Positions 1 through 8,132 of a stretch of DNA of 64,000 nt are shown piece by piece (the stretch's first letter is position 1; the number at the start of each line of letters is the position of its first letter). Source of the stretch: Geothrix paludis (GTDB lineage: Bacteria; Acidobacteriota; Holophagae; Holophagales; Holophagaceae). A program made the position numbers and the translations under genes. The stretch lies in contig NZ_JAKZLC010000005.1 of the NCBI RefSeq assembly GCF_022808815.1, positions 186,001-250,000 on the forward strand. Direction: 5' to 3'. Under the pieces are notes generated by a model. The model worked only from the letters and a program-made list of their open reading frames with translations. It was not told the DNA's origin and did no database searches.

Positions 1-967
1 CCTCCAGGTCCCCGCTGCCCACGCGCTGGGCGGCCTTGGCCAGGGCGCGGATGGGCTCGCTCAGGGACTTGGCCAGGGCCAGGCCCGACCACACGGCGAA
101 GAACAGCGTCAGCAGGGTGAGGAAGAGGAAGGTGCTCTGGGGCAGGGTCTGGAGCGTGGCGCGGGCGGCCCGGATCTGCTGGCTCTCCCGGTAGCGCTGC
201 TCCAGGGCCAGCACCCGCTCGAGGGTCTCCCGCGGCATGAGGATGCCCACGGCCCAGGTCCCGTCGCCCCGGGGCACGGTGCGCAGCAGCCAGAGGCCCG
301 CGCCCGTCTCGCGCGCGCCCTCAGCCCCCAGGCCGGCCAAGTCCGGCGGCTCAAGGCCGGCGCGCAGGTCCATGGCCTTCACGCCGCCCTCGCTCCCCTT
401 CCCGCCTTCGCCGGCCCTGGGCCCGAGGAAGGCCACCAGGTCGAGGTCGGTCGCGGTGCGGAGGGCGGGCGCCTCCGCCGAAGGGGATTCCAGCAGGCGG
501 CCCGCGCCGAAGTCCAAGCGGGCCTCGGCGGCGGCGCGGAGGTCGCCGGCCACCTTCTGGCCGTCGCGGATGGCCACCTCCGTTTCGGGGCTGAACCAGC
601 GCTCCACGTTCTTGTTGATGAAGTTCCGGCCCACCAGGAAGAGGATCAGGCTGGGCACGATGCCCACGATGAAGAGGGTCAGCACCATGCGGGTGCGCAG
701 GCGGGAGCCCAGGATGCCGCTCTTGCGCTCGAAGTAGAGCTTGGCCAGGCTGCGGGCCACGATGAAGAGCAGGGTCCCGATGGCCAGCACGTTGGCCAGG
801 CCCAGGGCGATGAGGGCCCAGCGCGAGGGCGCGTCCAGCCCGCCCTCTGCCACGCGGTTCCCCACGGCCTTGTAGCTGAGGATGATCATGACGATCAGCA
901 CGCCCAGTCCCACCGCCACGTAGAGTCGGGTCAGCTCGGGGTGGCGCTTGGGCGGCTTGGGGACCAT
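1..967 (-). CDS. NtrY-like sensor histidine kinase, N-terminal part (cut by window edge)
   Basis: Reading leftwards from an ATG at 967 the frame stays open to the window edge, giving about 322 residues without a stop. Visible are two adjacent membrane segments (about residues 14-36 and 52-77), a third near 92-112, a poorly conserved extracytoplasmic region of about 170 residues, a fourth membrane segment near 290 (TFLFLTLLTLFFAVWSG), and the start of a HAMP linker (EPIRALAKAAQRVGSGDLE). This four-helix N-terminus followed by HAMP is the NtrY arrangement. The histidine kinase domain should lie beyond position 1. It is divergent from the methyltransferase gene, with 38 bp between start codons. 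Nitrogen sensing is only inferred from the family; the catalytic part is not visible. Confidence 0.75.
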   Translation of the reverse strand, partial: MVPKPPKRHPELTRLYVAVGLGVLIVMIILSYKAVGNRVAEGGLDAPSRWALIALGLANVLAIGTLLFIVARSLAKLYFERKSGILGSRLRTRMVLTLFIVGIVPSLILFLVGRNFINKNVERWFSPETEVAIRDGQKVAGDLRAAAEARLDFGAGRLLESPSAEAPALRTATDLDLVAFLGPRAGEGGKGSEGGVKAMDLRAGLEPPDLAGLGAEGARETGAGLWLLRTVPRGDGTWAVGILMPRETLERVLALEQRYRESQQIRAARATLQTLPQSTFLFLTLLTLFFAVWSGLALAKSLSEPIRALAKAAQRVGSGDLE

Positions 968-1005
968 GCCAGCAGGCTATCCTGGTTGATCAGGGAAGGG
1001 CAGGG

Positions 1006-2229
1006 ATGGAGAAGGAGACAGCCGCGAGCAGGGCCTTCCTGGCCGACCTCGCCCCGGTGGAGGACGCGGCCTGGGACGAGGTGGAGACGGCCTCCGGCCG
1101 GCGTCCCCGCCTTTCGGCCGAGTTCTGGACCTCCCGCCAGCGGCAGGCCGCCAACCTCCACGAGATCTCGTACCGGGCCTGCTACAAGCCCCAGCTGCCC
1201 CGCCACTTCATCGAGCGCCTCACCCTGCCCGGCGAGCGTGTCTACGATCCCTTCAGCGGCCGGGGCACCACCGCGCTGGAGGCGGCCCTCATGGGACGCC
1301 GCGTGGCCGCCAACGACCTCAACCCCCTGTCCCGGATGCTGGCGGAGCCCCGCCTCACGCCACCCGAGCCCGCCGCCGTGGCTGCGCGCCTGGCGGACAT
1401 CCCCCGCGCCGGCGCCTCCGGCGGGCTGGACCTGTCCATGTTCTTCCATGCCGACACCGAGGCCGAGGTCTGCGGCCTGCGGACCTGGTGCCTGGCGCGC
1501 GAGACCGCGGGCGAGCTGGATGCCCTGGACGCCTGGATCCGCATGGTGGCCACCAACCGCCTCACGGGCCACAGCCCCGGCTTCTTCTCCGTCTACACCC
1601 TGCCCCCCAACCAGGCCGTCAGCGCCGAGAAGCAGCGCCAGATCAACGCGAAGCGCCAGCAGGTGCCCCCCTACCGGGACACCCACGCGCTCATCCTGAA
1701 GAAGACGCGGCAGCTCCTCTCCGGCCTCGACACCCTGGCCCTGCGGAACCTCGCCACCGCGGCGCAGGACGCACGGTTCCTCACCGGCGAGGCCCGGTCC
1801 ACGCCGGACCTGGCGGACGGCTCCGTGACCCTCACCGTCACCTCGCCGCCCTTCCTCGATGTGGTCGACTACGTGGGCGACAACTGGCTGCGCTGCTGGT
1901 TCAACGGCCTGGACGCCCAGGCCATCGGCCGGGGCCTCAGCACCCACCGCACGGTGGAGGGCTGGTCGCAGGCCATGGGCGAGGTCTTCGCCGAGCTGTT
2001 CCGCGTCACCCGGCCCGGCGGCTTCGTGGCCTTCGAGGTGGGGGAGGTGCGGGGCGGCAAGCTCAAGCTCGACGAGGTCGCCCTGCCCCTGGGCCTGGCC
2101 GCGGGCTTCCGCGCCCACGGGGTGCTCGTGAACACCCAGGTCTTCACCAAGACCGCCCACATCTGGGGGGTGGACAACAACGACAAAGGCACCAACAGCA
2201 ACCGCATCGTGCTGTTCGAGAAGGCCTGA
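1006..2229 (+). CDS. orphan site-specific DNA methyltransferase
   Basis: This 407-residue protein carries an AdoMet-binding motif I (DPFSGRGTT, about residues 81-89) followed by NDLNP, and a catalytic motif IV TSPPF near residue 279. TSPP-type motifs belong to amino-methyltransferases that make N4-methylcytosine or N6-methyladenine. Motif I precedes motif IV by about 190 residues, so the target-recognition part may lie between them (alpha-like order, inference). The ATG at 1006 follows a purine-rich GGGAAGGGCAGGG stretch. No restriction endonuclease gene flanks it, so it looks like a solitary methyltransferase used for regulation or epigenetic marking. An RNA substrate cannot be excluded from sequence alone. 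Confidence 0.8.
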   Translation: MEKETAASRAFLADLAPVEDAAWDEVETASGRRPRLSAEFWTSRQRQAANLHEISYRACYKPQLPRHFIERLTLPGERVYDPFSGRGTTALEAALMGRRVAANDLNPLSRMLAEPRLTPPEPAAVAARLADIPRAGASGGLDLSMFFHADTEAEVCGLRTWCLARETAGELDALDAWIRMVATNRLTGHSPGFFSVYTLPPNQAVSAEKQRQINAKRQQVPPYRDTHALILKKTRQLLSGLDTLALRNLATAAQDARFLTGEARSTPDLADGSVTLTVTSPPFLDVVDYVGDNWLRCWFNGLDAQAIGRGLSTHRTVEGWSQAMGEVFAELFRVTRPGGFVAFEVGEVRGGKLKLDEVALPLGLAAGFRAHGVLVNTQVFTKTAHIWGVDNNDKGTNSNRIVLFEKA

Positions 2230-2311
2230 TTGGCCCGGCCTATGCAGGTTGGCGCGGTGCCCGGGAAGGACCGACCCTGATCCCGGTTTCTGAATCAGAA
2301 AGGGGGCGTGA

Positions 2312-4063
2312 TTGGGACTCAGAGTCCTGCTGGTCTATCCGGAAATGCCGCCCACCTACTGGAGCATGCGCTACGCCCTGCCCTTCATCGGCAAGAAGGC
2401 GGTCTTCCCGCCCCTGGGCCTGCTCACGGTGGCGGCCCTGCTGCCCGCCGACGTCGAGGTCTCCCTGGTGGACCTGAACGTGGCGCCCCTGCGTGACGCT
2501 GACCTGGCGCGGGCGGACCTCGTCTTCATCTCCGCCATGATCGTGCAGAAGGAATCCATGGCGCAGGTCGTCCGACGCTGCAATGCGCTGGGCAAGCCGG
2601 TGGTGGCGGGCGGGCCCTACCCCACCAGCTGCCATGACCAGATCCAGGGCGTGGCCCACTTCGTGTTGAACGAGGCGGAGGTCACGCTTCCGCTGTTCCT
2701 CCAGGACTACGCCCGGGGCGAGGCCAAGCCCCTGTACGCCAGCGCGGAGAAGCCCGACCTCACGCGCACGCCCGCGCCGCGCTTCGACCTGGTGCGGCGG
2801 AAGGACTACGCGGAGATGGCCTTGCAGTTCTCCCGCGGCTGCCCGTTCGATTGCGAGTTCTGCGACATCATCGAGCTGTTCGGCCGCCGCCCCCGCACCA
2901 AGACCCCGGCGCAGTTCCTCCACGAGCTGGAGCTCCTCCACCGGGAAGGCTGGCGGGGCCCCCTGTTCCTGGTGGACGACAACTTCATCGGGAACCGCCG
3001 GGAGGTGAAGGCCCTGCTCGCCGAGCTGATCCCCTGGCAGCGGAGGCACCACCACCCCTTCTCCTTCTTCACCGAGGCCAGCCTGGATCTGGCCGGCGAC
3101 GAACCCCTGATGGACCAGATGGTGCAGGCGGGCTTCAACATGGTGTTCCTGGGCATCGAGACGCCCGACCTCTGCGCCCTGAAGGCCGCCGGCAAGCAGC
3201 AGAACCTCCGGGCCGACCTGCTGGCCAGCATCCGGACGATCCAGCGCAAGGGCATGGAGGTCTGCGGCGGCTTCATCGTGGGCTTCGACAGCGACCGCGG
3301 CGACATCTTCGAGCGCCAGGCCCGCTTCATCCAGGAGGCCGCCATCCCCACGGCCATGGTGGGCCTGCTCACCGCCCTGCCCCGCACCCGCCTCCACCGG
3401 CGCCTGGCGGCGGAGGGCCGCCTCACGGGCGATTCCGGCGGCGGCAACAACACCCACGACCTGCGCCTCAACTTCCGCCCGACGATGGAGCCCCGCAAGC
3501 TCGTCGACGGCTACAAGCGCCTCCTGGCCGAGATCTACCACCCGGACCACTACTTCGACCGCTGCCTGCGGCTTCTGAAGACCCTGAAGCCCCACCGCAC
3601 CACGCGCCGGAAGCTGCACGCCATGGAGCTCCGGGCCTTCGTCCGGTCCCTCCTCGTCCAGACCTTCTCGCGCTACGGCTGGGCCTACTGGCGCTTCCTG
3701 GTGAAGGGCTTCTTCGCGCGGCCCCTCATGGTGCCCGAGACCGTCACCCTGGCCGTGAAGGGCCACCACTACTTCAAGATCACCCGCAGCCTGCTCGAGT
3801 TGGAGCGGTTCAAGGCCAGCCTGCAGGAGCTGACGCGAGCCTTCGAAGCACGCCTCCAGACCGCCCGCGCCCAGGACGTGCCCCAGCGCCTGGCCGAGCT
3901 CAGGGCCGCCCGCGACCGGGTGCTGGCCCAGGTGCAGGCGCGGTACCGGAGCCTCCCCCAGGACTTCCGCGCCTACGCCGACGACGCGGTGGCCGCCTTC
4001 CGCGCCACCCTGGACGAGCGCCTCGCCCGCGTCGCAGGCGAGGCGCCGATCCCCATCTCCTGA
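2312..4063 (+). CDS. B12-binding domain radical SAM protein
   Basis: The 583-residue protein begins with a cobalamin-binding-like Rossmann domain (residues about 1-140, VLLVYPEMPPTYW and ISAMIVQKES), followed by a radical SAM core with the cluster motif CPFDCEFC (CX3CX2C, near residue 177) and DDNFIGNRREV. The C-terminal 200 residues resemble the DUF4070 region seen in this subfamily. Such enzymes do methylations or rearrangements on unreactive carbons; the substrate is not known here. The start is a TTG at 2312, supported by the AGGGGG Shine-Dalgarno sequence 5-6 bases upstream; no in-frame ATG is better placed. The gene stands alone between the methyltransferase and a convergent barrel gene. 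Confidence 0.85.
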   Translation: MGLRVLLVYPEMPPTYWSMRYALPFIGKKAVFPPLGLLTVAALLPADVEVSLVDLNVAPLRDADLARADLVFISAMIVQKESMAQVVRRCNALGKPVVAGGPYPTSCHDQIQGVAHFVLNEAEVTLPLFLQDYARGEAKPLYASAEKPDLTRTPAPRFDLVRRKDYAEMALQFSRGCPFDCEFCDIIELFGRRPRTKTPAQFLHELELLHREGWRGPLFLVDDNFIGNRREVKALLAELIPWQRRHHHPFSFFTEASLDLAGDEPLMDQMVQAGFNMVFLGIETPDLCALKAAGKQQNLRADLLASIRTIQRKGMEVCGGFIVGFDSDRGDIFERQARFIQEAAIPTAMVGLLTALPRTRLHRRLAAEGRLTGDSGGGNNTHDLRLNFRPTMEPRKLVDGYKRLLAEIYHPDHYFDRCLRLLKTLKPHRTTRRKLHAMELRAFVRSLLVQTFSRYGWAYWRFLVKGFFARPLMVPETVTLAVKGHHYFKITRSLLELERFKASLQELTRAFEARLQTARAQDVPQRLAELRAARDRVLAQVQARYRSLPQDFRAYADDAVAAFRATLDERLARVAGEAPIPIS

Positions 4064-4108
4064 GCTGGTTCCGAGGACTCAGCGTGTAGCCTACGTCCTC
4101 GGACAGCA

Positions 4109-4720
4109 TTAAAACCGGTAGCCGACGCCCACCCCGAACAGGAACGGATCTACCTTCACCGTGGTGACTTTGGCGCCGGCGGTGGTCTTCACGTCGCTGC
4201 GGATCTGCGCGACCTTCGCATCCAGGTTGATGAAGCACTGCTTCGCTACTTTGAAGTCCACGCCCACCTGGGCGGCCAGGCCCACGCTGGTCTTGTCCAG
4301 GTCCAGGGCGCCACCCGCCAGCTTCACGTCAGAGATCAGGGTGAGGTTCAGGCCCAGGCCCACGTAGGGATCCACCGTCTGGCCCGGGAGGAAGTGCCAC
4401 TGGGCCGTGAGGGTGGGCGGCAGCTCCTTGAACGTGCCGATCTTCGTGCCGGACAGGGTGACGTCGTGCTCCTGGGGAACGGTGAGCACCAGTTCCGCGG
4501 CGAGGTTCTTCGTGAAGAAGTAGCTGATGTCCACCTCGGGGATGGTCTTCGAGCTGACGTGGATGGCGTCCGCCGGAAGGCCGGAGGCCCCGTCGGACTT
4601 GTCGGCGGGCTGGAGCGAGACGGCGCGCAGGCGCACCATCCACGGGCCCTCCTGGGCCTGGAGCGGGGCAGAACTCAGCAGCCCGGCGGCCAGAGCCACC
4701 GGCAGGATGAGGGACTTCAT
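4109..4720 (-). CDS. OmpW-like small outer-membrane beta-barrel protein
   Basis: This 203-residue protein has a signal peptide (MKSLILPVALAAGLLSS ending in APLQAQ) and alternating amphipathic strands. It ends in the aromatic residue typical of outer-membrane barrels (GVGVGYRF). The pattern IPEVDISYFFTKNLAAEL plus TAQWHFLP and VDPYVGLGLN is the OmpW family pattern. The ATG at 4720 is chosen over longer upstream readings because AAGGAGAT lies at the right distance and the signal peptide starts there. OmpW-type barrels form narrow hydrophobic channels; the ligand is unknown. It is a single gene, convergent with the radical SAM gene. Confidence 0.82.
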   Translation of the reverse strand: MKSLILPVALAAGLLSSAPLQAQEGPWMVRLRAVSLQPADKSDGASGLPADAIHVSSKTIPEVDISYFFTKNLAAELVLTVPQEHDVTLSGTKIGTFKELPPTLTAQWHFLPGQTVDPYVGLGLNLTLISDVKLAGGALDLDKTSVGLAAQVGVDFKVAKQCFINLDAKVAQIRSDVKTTAGAKVTTVKVDPFLFGVGVGYRF

Positions 4721-5129
4721 GGGACATCTCCTTGGCATCGCCCCGGAAGCGGGGCATGGGACACAAAGGCCCCCCACCCCGCCATGGGGCGGGGAGCTGG
4801 TTCAAACGCGGTGGATCTGGTCAGTTCAGGCAGGACCGAGGGTGAAAAGCCTCCACGAAGCACACGAAGAAGAACTCAAAGGCCACGAAGGCAGGCGCTG
4901 ACGTCCCGTCTAAGGACATCCGGGCCTGCGGCCCCCGGCCGCGCGTGGCGCGGCCGGCTTCACGGGCGGCGGCACCGGGCGGCTTCCAGAGGCCGCCATG
5001 GCCGCCGCCCGCGAAGGGATGTCAGGGATGGGTCGAGCCCCTTTCGCGCCCTTCGTGCGCCCAAAGGGCGCCTTCGCGTCCTTCGTGGTGAGCTTTTCCT
5101 GGCCTGGATTCGCCGATAAACAAGTGGGT
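4721..5129. repeat. gene-free stretch with palindromic CACGAAG-word element
   Basis: No convincing gene lies here. From 4846 to about 4891 there are repeated CACGAAG words (CCACGAAG, CACACGAAG, CCACGAAGGC). From 5044 to 5095 the reverse complement appears (CCTTCGTG, CCTTCGCG, CCTTCGTGG), so the two blocks can pair around a GC-rich core. The right part contains a perfect GCGCCC-AAA-GGGCGC hairpin at about 5061-5075. Positions 5029-5124 align well with 48472-48569, including TGGGTCGAG at the start and GCTTTTCC plus CGCCGATAA near the end. It is therefore one copy of a dispersed element. It lies downstream of cydB and upstream of the barrel gene. Confidence 0.75.
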
Positions 5130-6155
5130 TCAATACGCTGGGCCACGTTCGATGCTCTCGGCGGTCACGGTGTCCCGGAAGGTCAGGTACACCCACAGCT
5201 GGTAGCCGATCACCACGGGCAGGAAGCAGAGCACCACGCCCAGCATGATCTTCAGCGTCAGGGGGCTGGAGGCGGCGTTGAAGGCCGTCACGCTGGCCGC
5301 GGGGTCCAGGCTCGAGGGGAGCAGGTTGGGGAAGAGGCCCGCCACGCCGAAGAGCACGGCGCCGAGGATGAGGGCCGACGAGGCGAACCAGGCCTTCCAC
5401 CACGCGCCCTGCCCTGCGAAGACCCGCGTCAGCAGGAGGCCCGCCACGGCCAGCAGAGGCAGAATCAGCAGCACGGGCTTGGCCAGCACGTTCTGCCAGA
5501 GGCGGGTGCTGAACCAGGTCAGGACCAGGAAGGCCACGGCCACGACGACCTCCATCAGCCAAAGGGACGTCGCCATGCGGCCGGCCCGGGCCTGCAGCTC
5601 GCCTTCGGTGCGCGCGGCCAGCCACAGGGCGCCGTGCACGGCGAAGATCACCACGAAGAGCCCGCCGCCCAGCAGGCCGTAGGGGTTCAGCAGCGTGAGC
5701 AGGTTGCCGTGGAAGAGGCCCGCAGCGTCCAGAGGCAGGCCCTGGAAGATGTTGGCGAAGGCCACGCCCAGCAGCAGCGCGGGCAGGAAGGAACCCACGA
5801 CGAGGCAGGCGTCCCAGGTGGCGCGCCAGCGGGCGCTGTCCACCTTGCCCCGGAACTCGAAGGCCACGCCCCGCAGGATCAGCGCGAAGAGCAGCAGCAT
5901 GAGCGGCGTGTAGAGACCGCTGAACATGATGGCGTAGGCCCGCGGGAAGGCCGCGAAGGTCACGCCGCCCGCGGTGATGAGCCACACCTCGTTGCCGTCC
6001 CAGAAGGGCCCCATGGCGTTCACGAGGATGCGCTTCTCGGTTTCATCGTTGGCCAGAAAGGGGAACAGCGTGCCCAGGCCCAGGTCGAAGCCGTCGAGCA
6101 TGAAGTAGACGGCCCAGGCCACGCCCCAGATCACGAACCAGATGGATTCCAGCAT
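5130..6155 (-). CDS. cydB: cytochrome bd ubiquinol oxidase subunit II
   Basis: This 341-residue membrane protein has the CydB N-terminus (LESIWFVIWGVAWAVYFMLDGFDLG), the conserved GPFWDGNEVWLITAGG motif and about eight to nine hydrophobic helices. It pairs with CydA in the inner membrane to oxidise quinol and reduce oxygen to water with high affinity. The ATG at 6155 is preferred to an upstream codon inside the cydA end because GGGAGG sits just upstream and the family begins at MLES. It starts 11 bp after the cydA stop, so it is in the same operon. No small cydX-like frame follows it. Confidence 0.96.
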   Translation of the reverse strand: MLESIWFVIWGVAWAVYFMLDGFDLGLGTLFPFLANDETEKRILVNAMGPFWDGNEVWLITAGGVTFAAFPRAYAIMFSGLYTPLMLLLFALILRGVAFEFRGKVDSARWRATWDACLVVGSFLPALLLGVAFANIFQGLPLDAAGLFHGNLLTLLNPYGLLGGGLFVVIFAVHGALWLAARTEGELQARAGRMATSLWLMEVVVAVAFLVLTWFSTRLWQNVLAKPVLLILPLLAVAGLLLTRVFAGQGAWWKAWFASSALILGAVLFGVAGLFPNLLPSSLDPAASVTAFNAASSPLTLKIMLGVVLCFLPVVIGYQLWVYLTFRDTVTAESIERGPAY

Positions 6156-6166
6156 GGTCGCCTCCC

Positions 6167-7486
6167 TCACTTCGCGGCCGCGGCGGCGGCGTCAGGGCCC
6201 TTGCGGGCGAACGTGAACAGCAGGTAGATGTCCACGGCGCCCAGCAGCGCGTAGACGAGGAAGAAGGCCGCGAGCGAGGTGCCCACCTGCGAGGTGGCCA
6301 GGGGCGAGACGGCGTCGGAGGTCTTCATCAGGCCGTAGACGATCCACGGCTGGCGGCCCAGCTCCGCGAGGGTCCAGCCCAGCTCGTTGGCCAGGTAGGG
6401 CAGCGGGATGAGCCAGGGCAGCACCTTCAGGAACCGCGACTGCTCCTCGATGCGATCGCGCTTGAGCCAGGCCCAGAGGCCCAGCGCCAGGAAGAGCATG
6501 CCCAGGCCCACCATGGCGCGGAAGCTCAGGAACACGGGCAGCACGGGCGGCCGCTGGTCGGCGGGGTAGTCCTTCAGGCCCTTCACCTCGCCGCCGGTGG
6601 AGTAGGTGGCCAGCAGGCTGAGGCCGCTGGGCACGGAGAGCGACTGCACGGCGTTGCGCTCGTTCGCGGCGTCGGGCCAGGCCAGCAGGTGCATGGGCAC
6701 GTTGCGGCCGGTCTCCCAGTGGGCCTCCATGGCCGCCAGCTTGGTGGGCTGGGCGGTGCTGAGGATCTCGGCATTCATGTGGCCCTGGGCGATCTCGAAC
6801 AGCGCGAAGATCAGCGTCCAGGCCGCCGCCAGGCGGAAGGACTTCTTGAAGAAGGCCGTCTCGTGCTTGCGGATCAGGTGCCAGGCCGAGATGCCCAGCA
6901 CGAAGAAGCCCGCGGTGATGTAGGCGCCGCCCAGGGTGTGGATGAACTCCAGGATGGCGAAGCGCTGGGTGATGACGGCGAAGAAGTCCGCCAGCTCGGC
7001 GCGACCGTTCCGCAGCACGAAGCCCGTGGGGTGCTGCATCCAGGCGTTGGCCACGAGGATCCAGAAGGCCGAGAGGTTCGAGGCGATGGCCACCAGCCAG
7101 ATGGTCACCGCGTGGGCCTTCTTCGACAGCTTGTTCCACCCGAAGTGCCACACGGCGATGAAGGTGGACTCCAGGAAGAAGGCCGCCGTGGCCTCGATGG
7201 CCAGCAGCGAACCGAAGATGTCGCCCACGTAGGCCGAGTAGCGGGACCAGTTCGTGCCGAACTGGAACTCCAGCGTCAGGCCCGTCACCACGCCGATGGC
7301 GAAGTTGATGAGGAAGAGCTTCCCCCAGAACTTGGCCATGCGCTTGTAGTCCTCGTCCCCGCTGCGCACGTACTGCGTCTCCATGAGAGCGACGAGCATC
7401 GAGAGGCCCAGCGTCAGGGGCACGAACAGGAAGTGGAAGTAGGTGGCGACCGCGAATTGCAGGCGCGACAGGGCTAGGACATCCAA
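6167..7486 (-). CDS. cydA: cytochrome bd ubiquinol oxidase subunit I
   Basis: This 439-residue, multi-helix protein starts MDVLALSRLQFAVATYFHFL, with the expected heme-ligand histidine at residue 18. It carries GRQPWIVYG in the conserved quinol-site/heme region. At 439 residues it is clearly shorter than the enterobacterial form of about 520, which points to a short Q-loop (inference). AAAGGAGG lies 9 bases before the ATG. The gene sits between an Rrf2 regulator (36 bp upstream) and cydB, so the three probably form one transcript. Some short-loop oxidases are cyanide-insensitive; that property cannot be read from the sequence. Confidence 0.96.
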   Translation of the reverse strand: MDVLALSRLQFAVATYFHFLFVPLTLGLSMLVALMETQYVRSGDEDYKRMAKFWGKLFLINFAIGVVTGLTLEFQFGTNWSRYSAYVGDIFGSLLAIEATAAFFLESTFIAVWHFGWNKLSKKAHAVTIWLVAIASNLSAFWILVANAWMQHPTGFVLRNGRAELADFFAVITQRFAILEFIHTLGGAYITAGFFVLGISAWHLIRKHETAFFKKSFRLAAAWTLIFALFEIAQGHMNAEILSTAQPTKLAAMEAHWETGRNVPMHLLAWPDAANERNAVQSLSVPSGLSLLATYSTGGEVKGLKDYPADQRPPVLPVFLSFRAMVGLGMLFLALGLWAWLKRDRIEEQSRFLKVLPWLIPLPYLANELGWTLAELGRQPWIVYGLMKTSDAVSPLATSQVGTSLAAFFLVYALLGAVDIYLLFTFARKGPDAAAAAAK

Positions 7487-7521
7487 GGTGTCCTCCTTTC
7501 AGGGGGGGTTGGGTGGGAGCG

Positions 7522-8001
7522 CTAGGAGACGTTACAGGCCGACGCCGCCGTCCGGACGGCGGCGTGGCGGGAGAGGTGGGCGCTGAGGTGCGCCTCGGAA
7601 TCGTGGGCCAGGGCGTCGAAGCGCACGCCCGCCAGGTGATCGCGCAGGGCCTGCGTGGCGGCGGCCCAGGCGCCCTGCACGGGGCAGCCCTTCGACAGGG
7701 GGCAGATGTGCTTGCCGTCGAGGCACTGGTTGAGGACGATGCCGCCCTCCACCGCCTCGATGATGTCGAGCAGCGAGATCTCCGCGGCGGGCCGCGCCAG
7801 GCTGATGCCGCCCCCCGTGCCCCGGGCCGTGCGGAGGATGCCCGCCTTCACGAGGCTGGCGGACAGGCGGCGCACGAAGGCCTCCGGCAGGAGGCGGAGC
7901 TGGGCGATCTCGCCGATGGAGACGCGCGTGCCGGGCTCGAGCGTGGCCAGGTGAAGCACCAGCCGCGCCGCGTAGTCCGTCTGTCTGGAGATGCCGATCA
8001 T
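7522..8001 (-). CDS. Rrf2-family iron-sulfur regulator upstream of cydAB
   Basis: This 159-residue protein begins MIGISRQTDYAARLVLHLA, the Rrf2 winged-helix start, with a recognition region QLRLLPEAFVRRLSASLVKAG and GGGISLARP wing. Three cysteines in CLDGKHICPLSKGC are placed like those that bind an iron-sulfur cluster in IscR/NsrR relatives. The ATG at 8001 is chosen because it aligns with the family start; a longer reading to 8064 would run through the operator. It is the first gene of the transcript that continues into cydA and cydB. Control of the oxidase in response to oxygen or nitric oxide, with self-regulation, is inferred. Confidence 0.88.
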   Translation of the reverse strand: MIGISRQTDYAARLVLHLATLEPGTRVSIGEIAQLRLLPEAFVRRLSASLVKAGILRTARGTGGGISLARPAAEISLLDIIEAVEGGIVLNQCLDGKHICPLSKGCPVQGAWAAATQALRDHLAGVRFDALAHDSEAHLSAHLSRHAAVRTAASACNVS

Positions 8002-8011
8002 GGGGCCCCGG

Positions 8012-8068
8012 AATGTGACTGTTTCACTAACATTACCCAACCAGTCACATTGGTCAATACCCATGGGT
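8012..8068 (-). promoter_or_regulatory. candidate promoter and Rrf2 operator for rrf2-cydA-cydB
   Basis: Upstream of the Rrf2 start there is a perfect 9-base inverted repeat, AATGTGACT (8012-8020) and AGTCACATT (8043-8051), separated by 22 bases. On the minus strand a TTGACC hexamer (8052-8057) adjoins the outer arm and could be the -35 box, with a weak -10 (TAATGT) between the arms. A second perfect palindrome, ACCCATGGGT, lies at 8059-8068. The dyad would overlap the promoter, as expected for an autoregulated repressor. Promoter boxes are weak matches and unproven. Confidence 0.55.
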
Positions 8069-8132
8069 CAACAATTTTGAGGATGATTGAGTCCCCTTCT
8101 CAATGCCTTCGGCGCGTGGGCTTCGCGCCCCC

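Noticed and set aside
4721-5129. cydX-like small subunit gene after cydB
   Set aside because: No short hydrophobic frame with a ribosome site follows cydB; the stretch is a repeat element.
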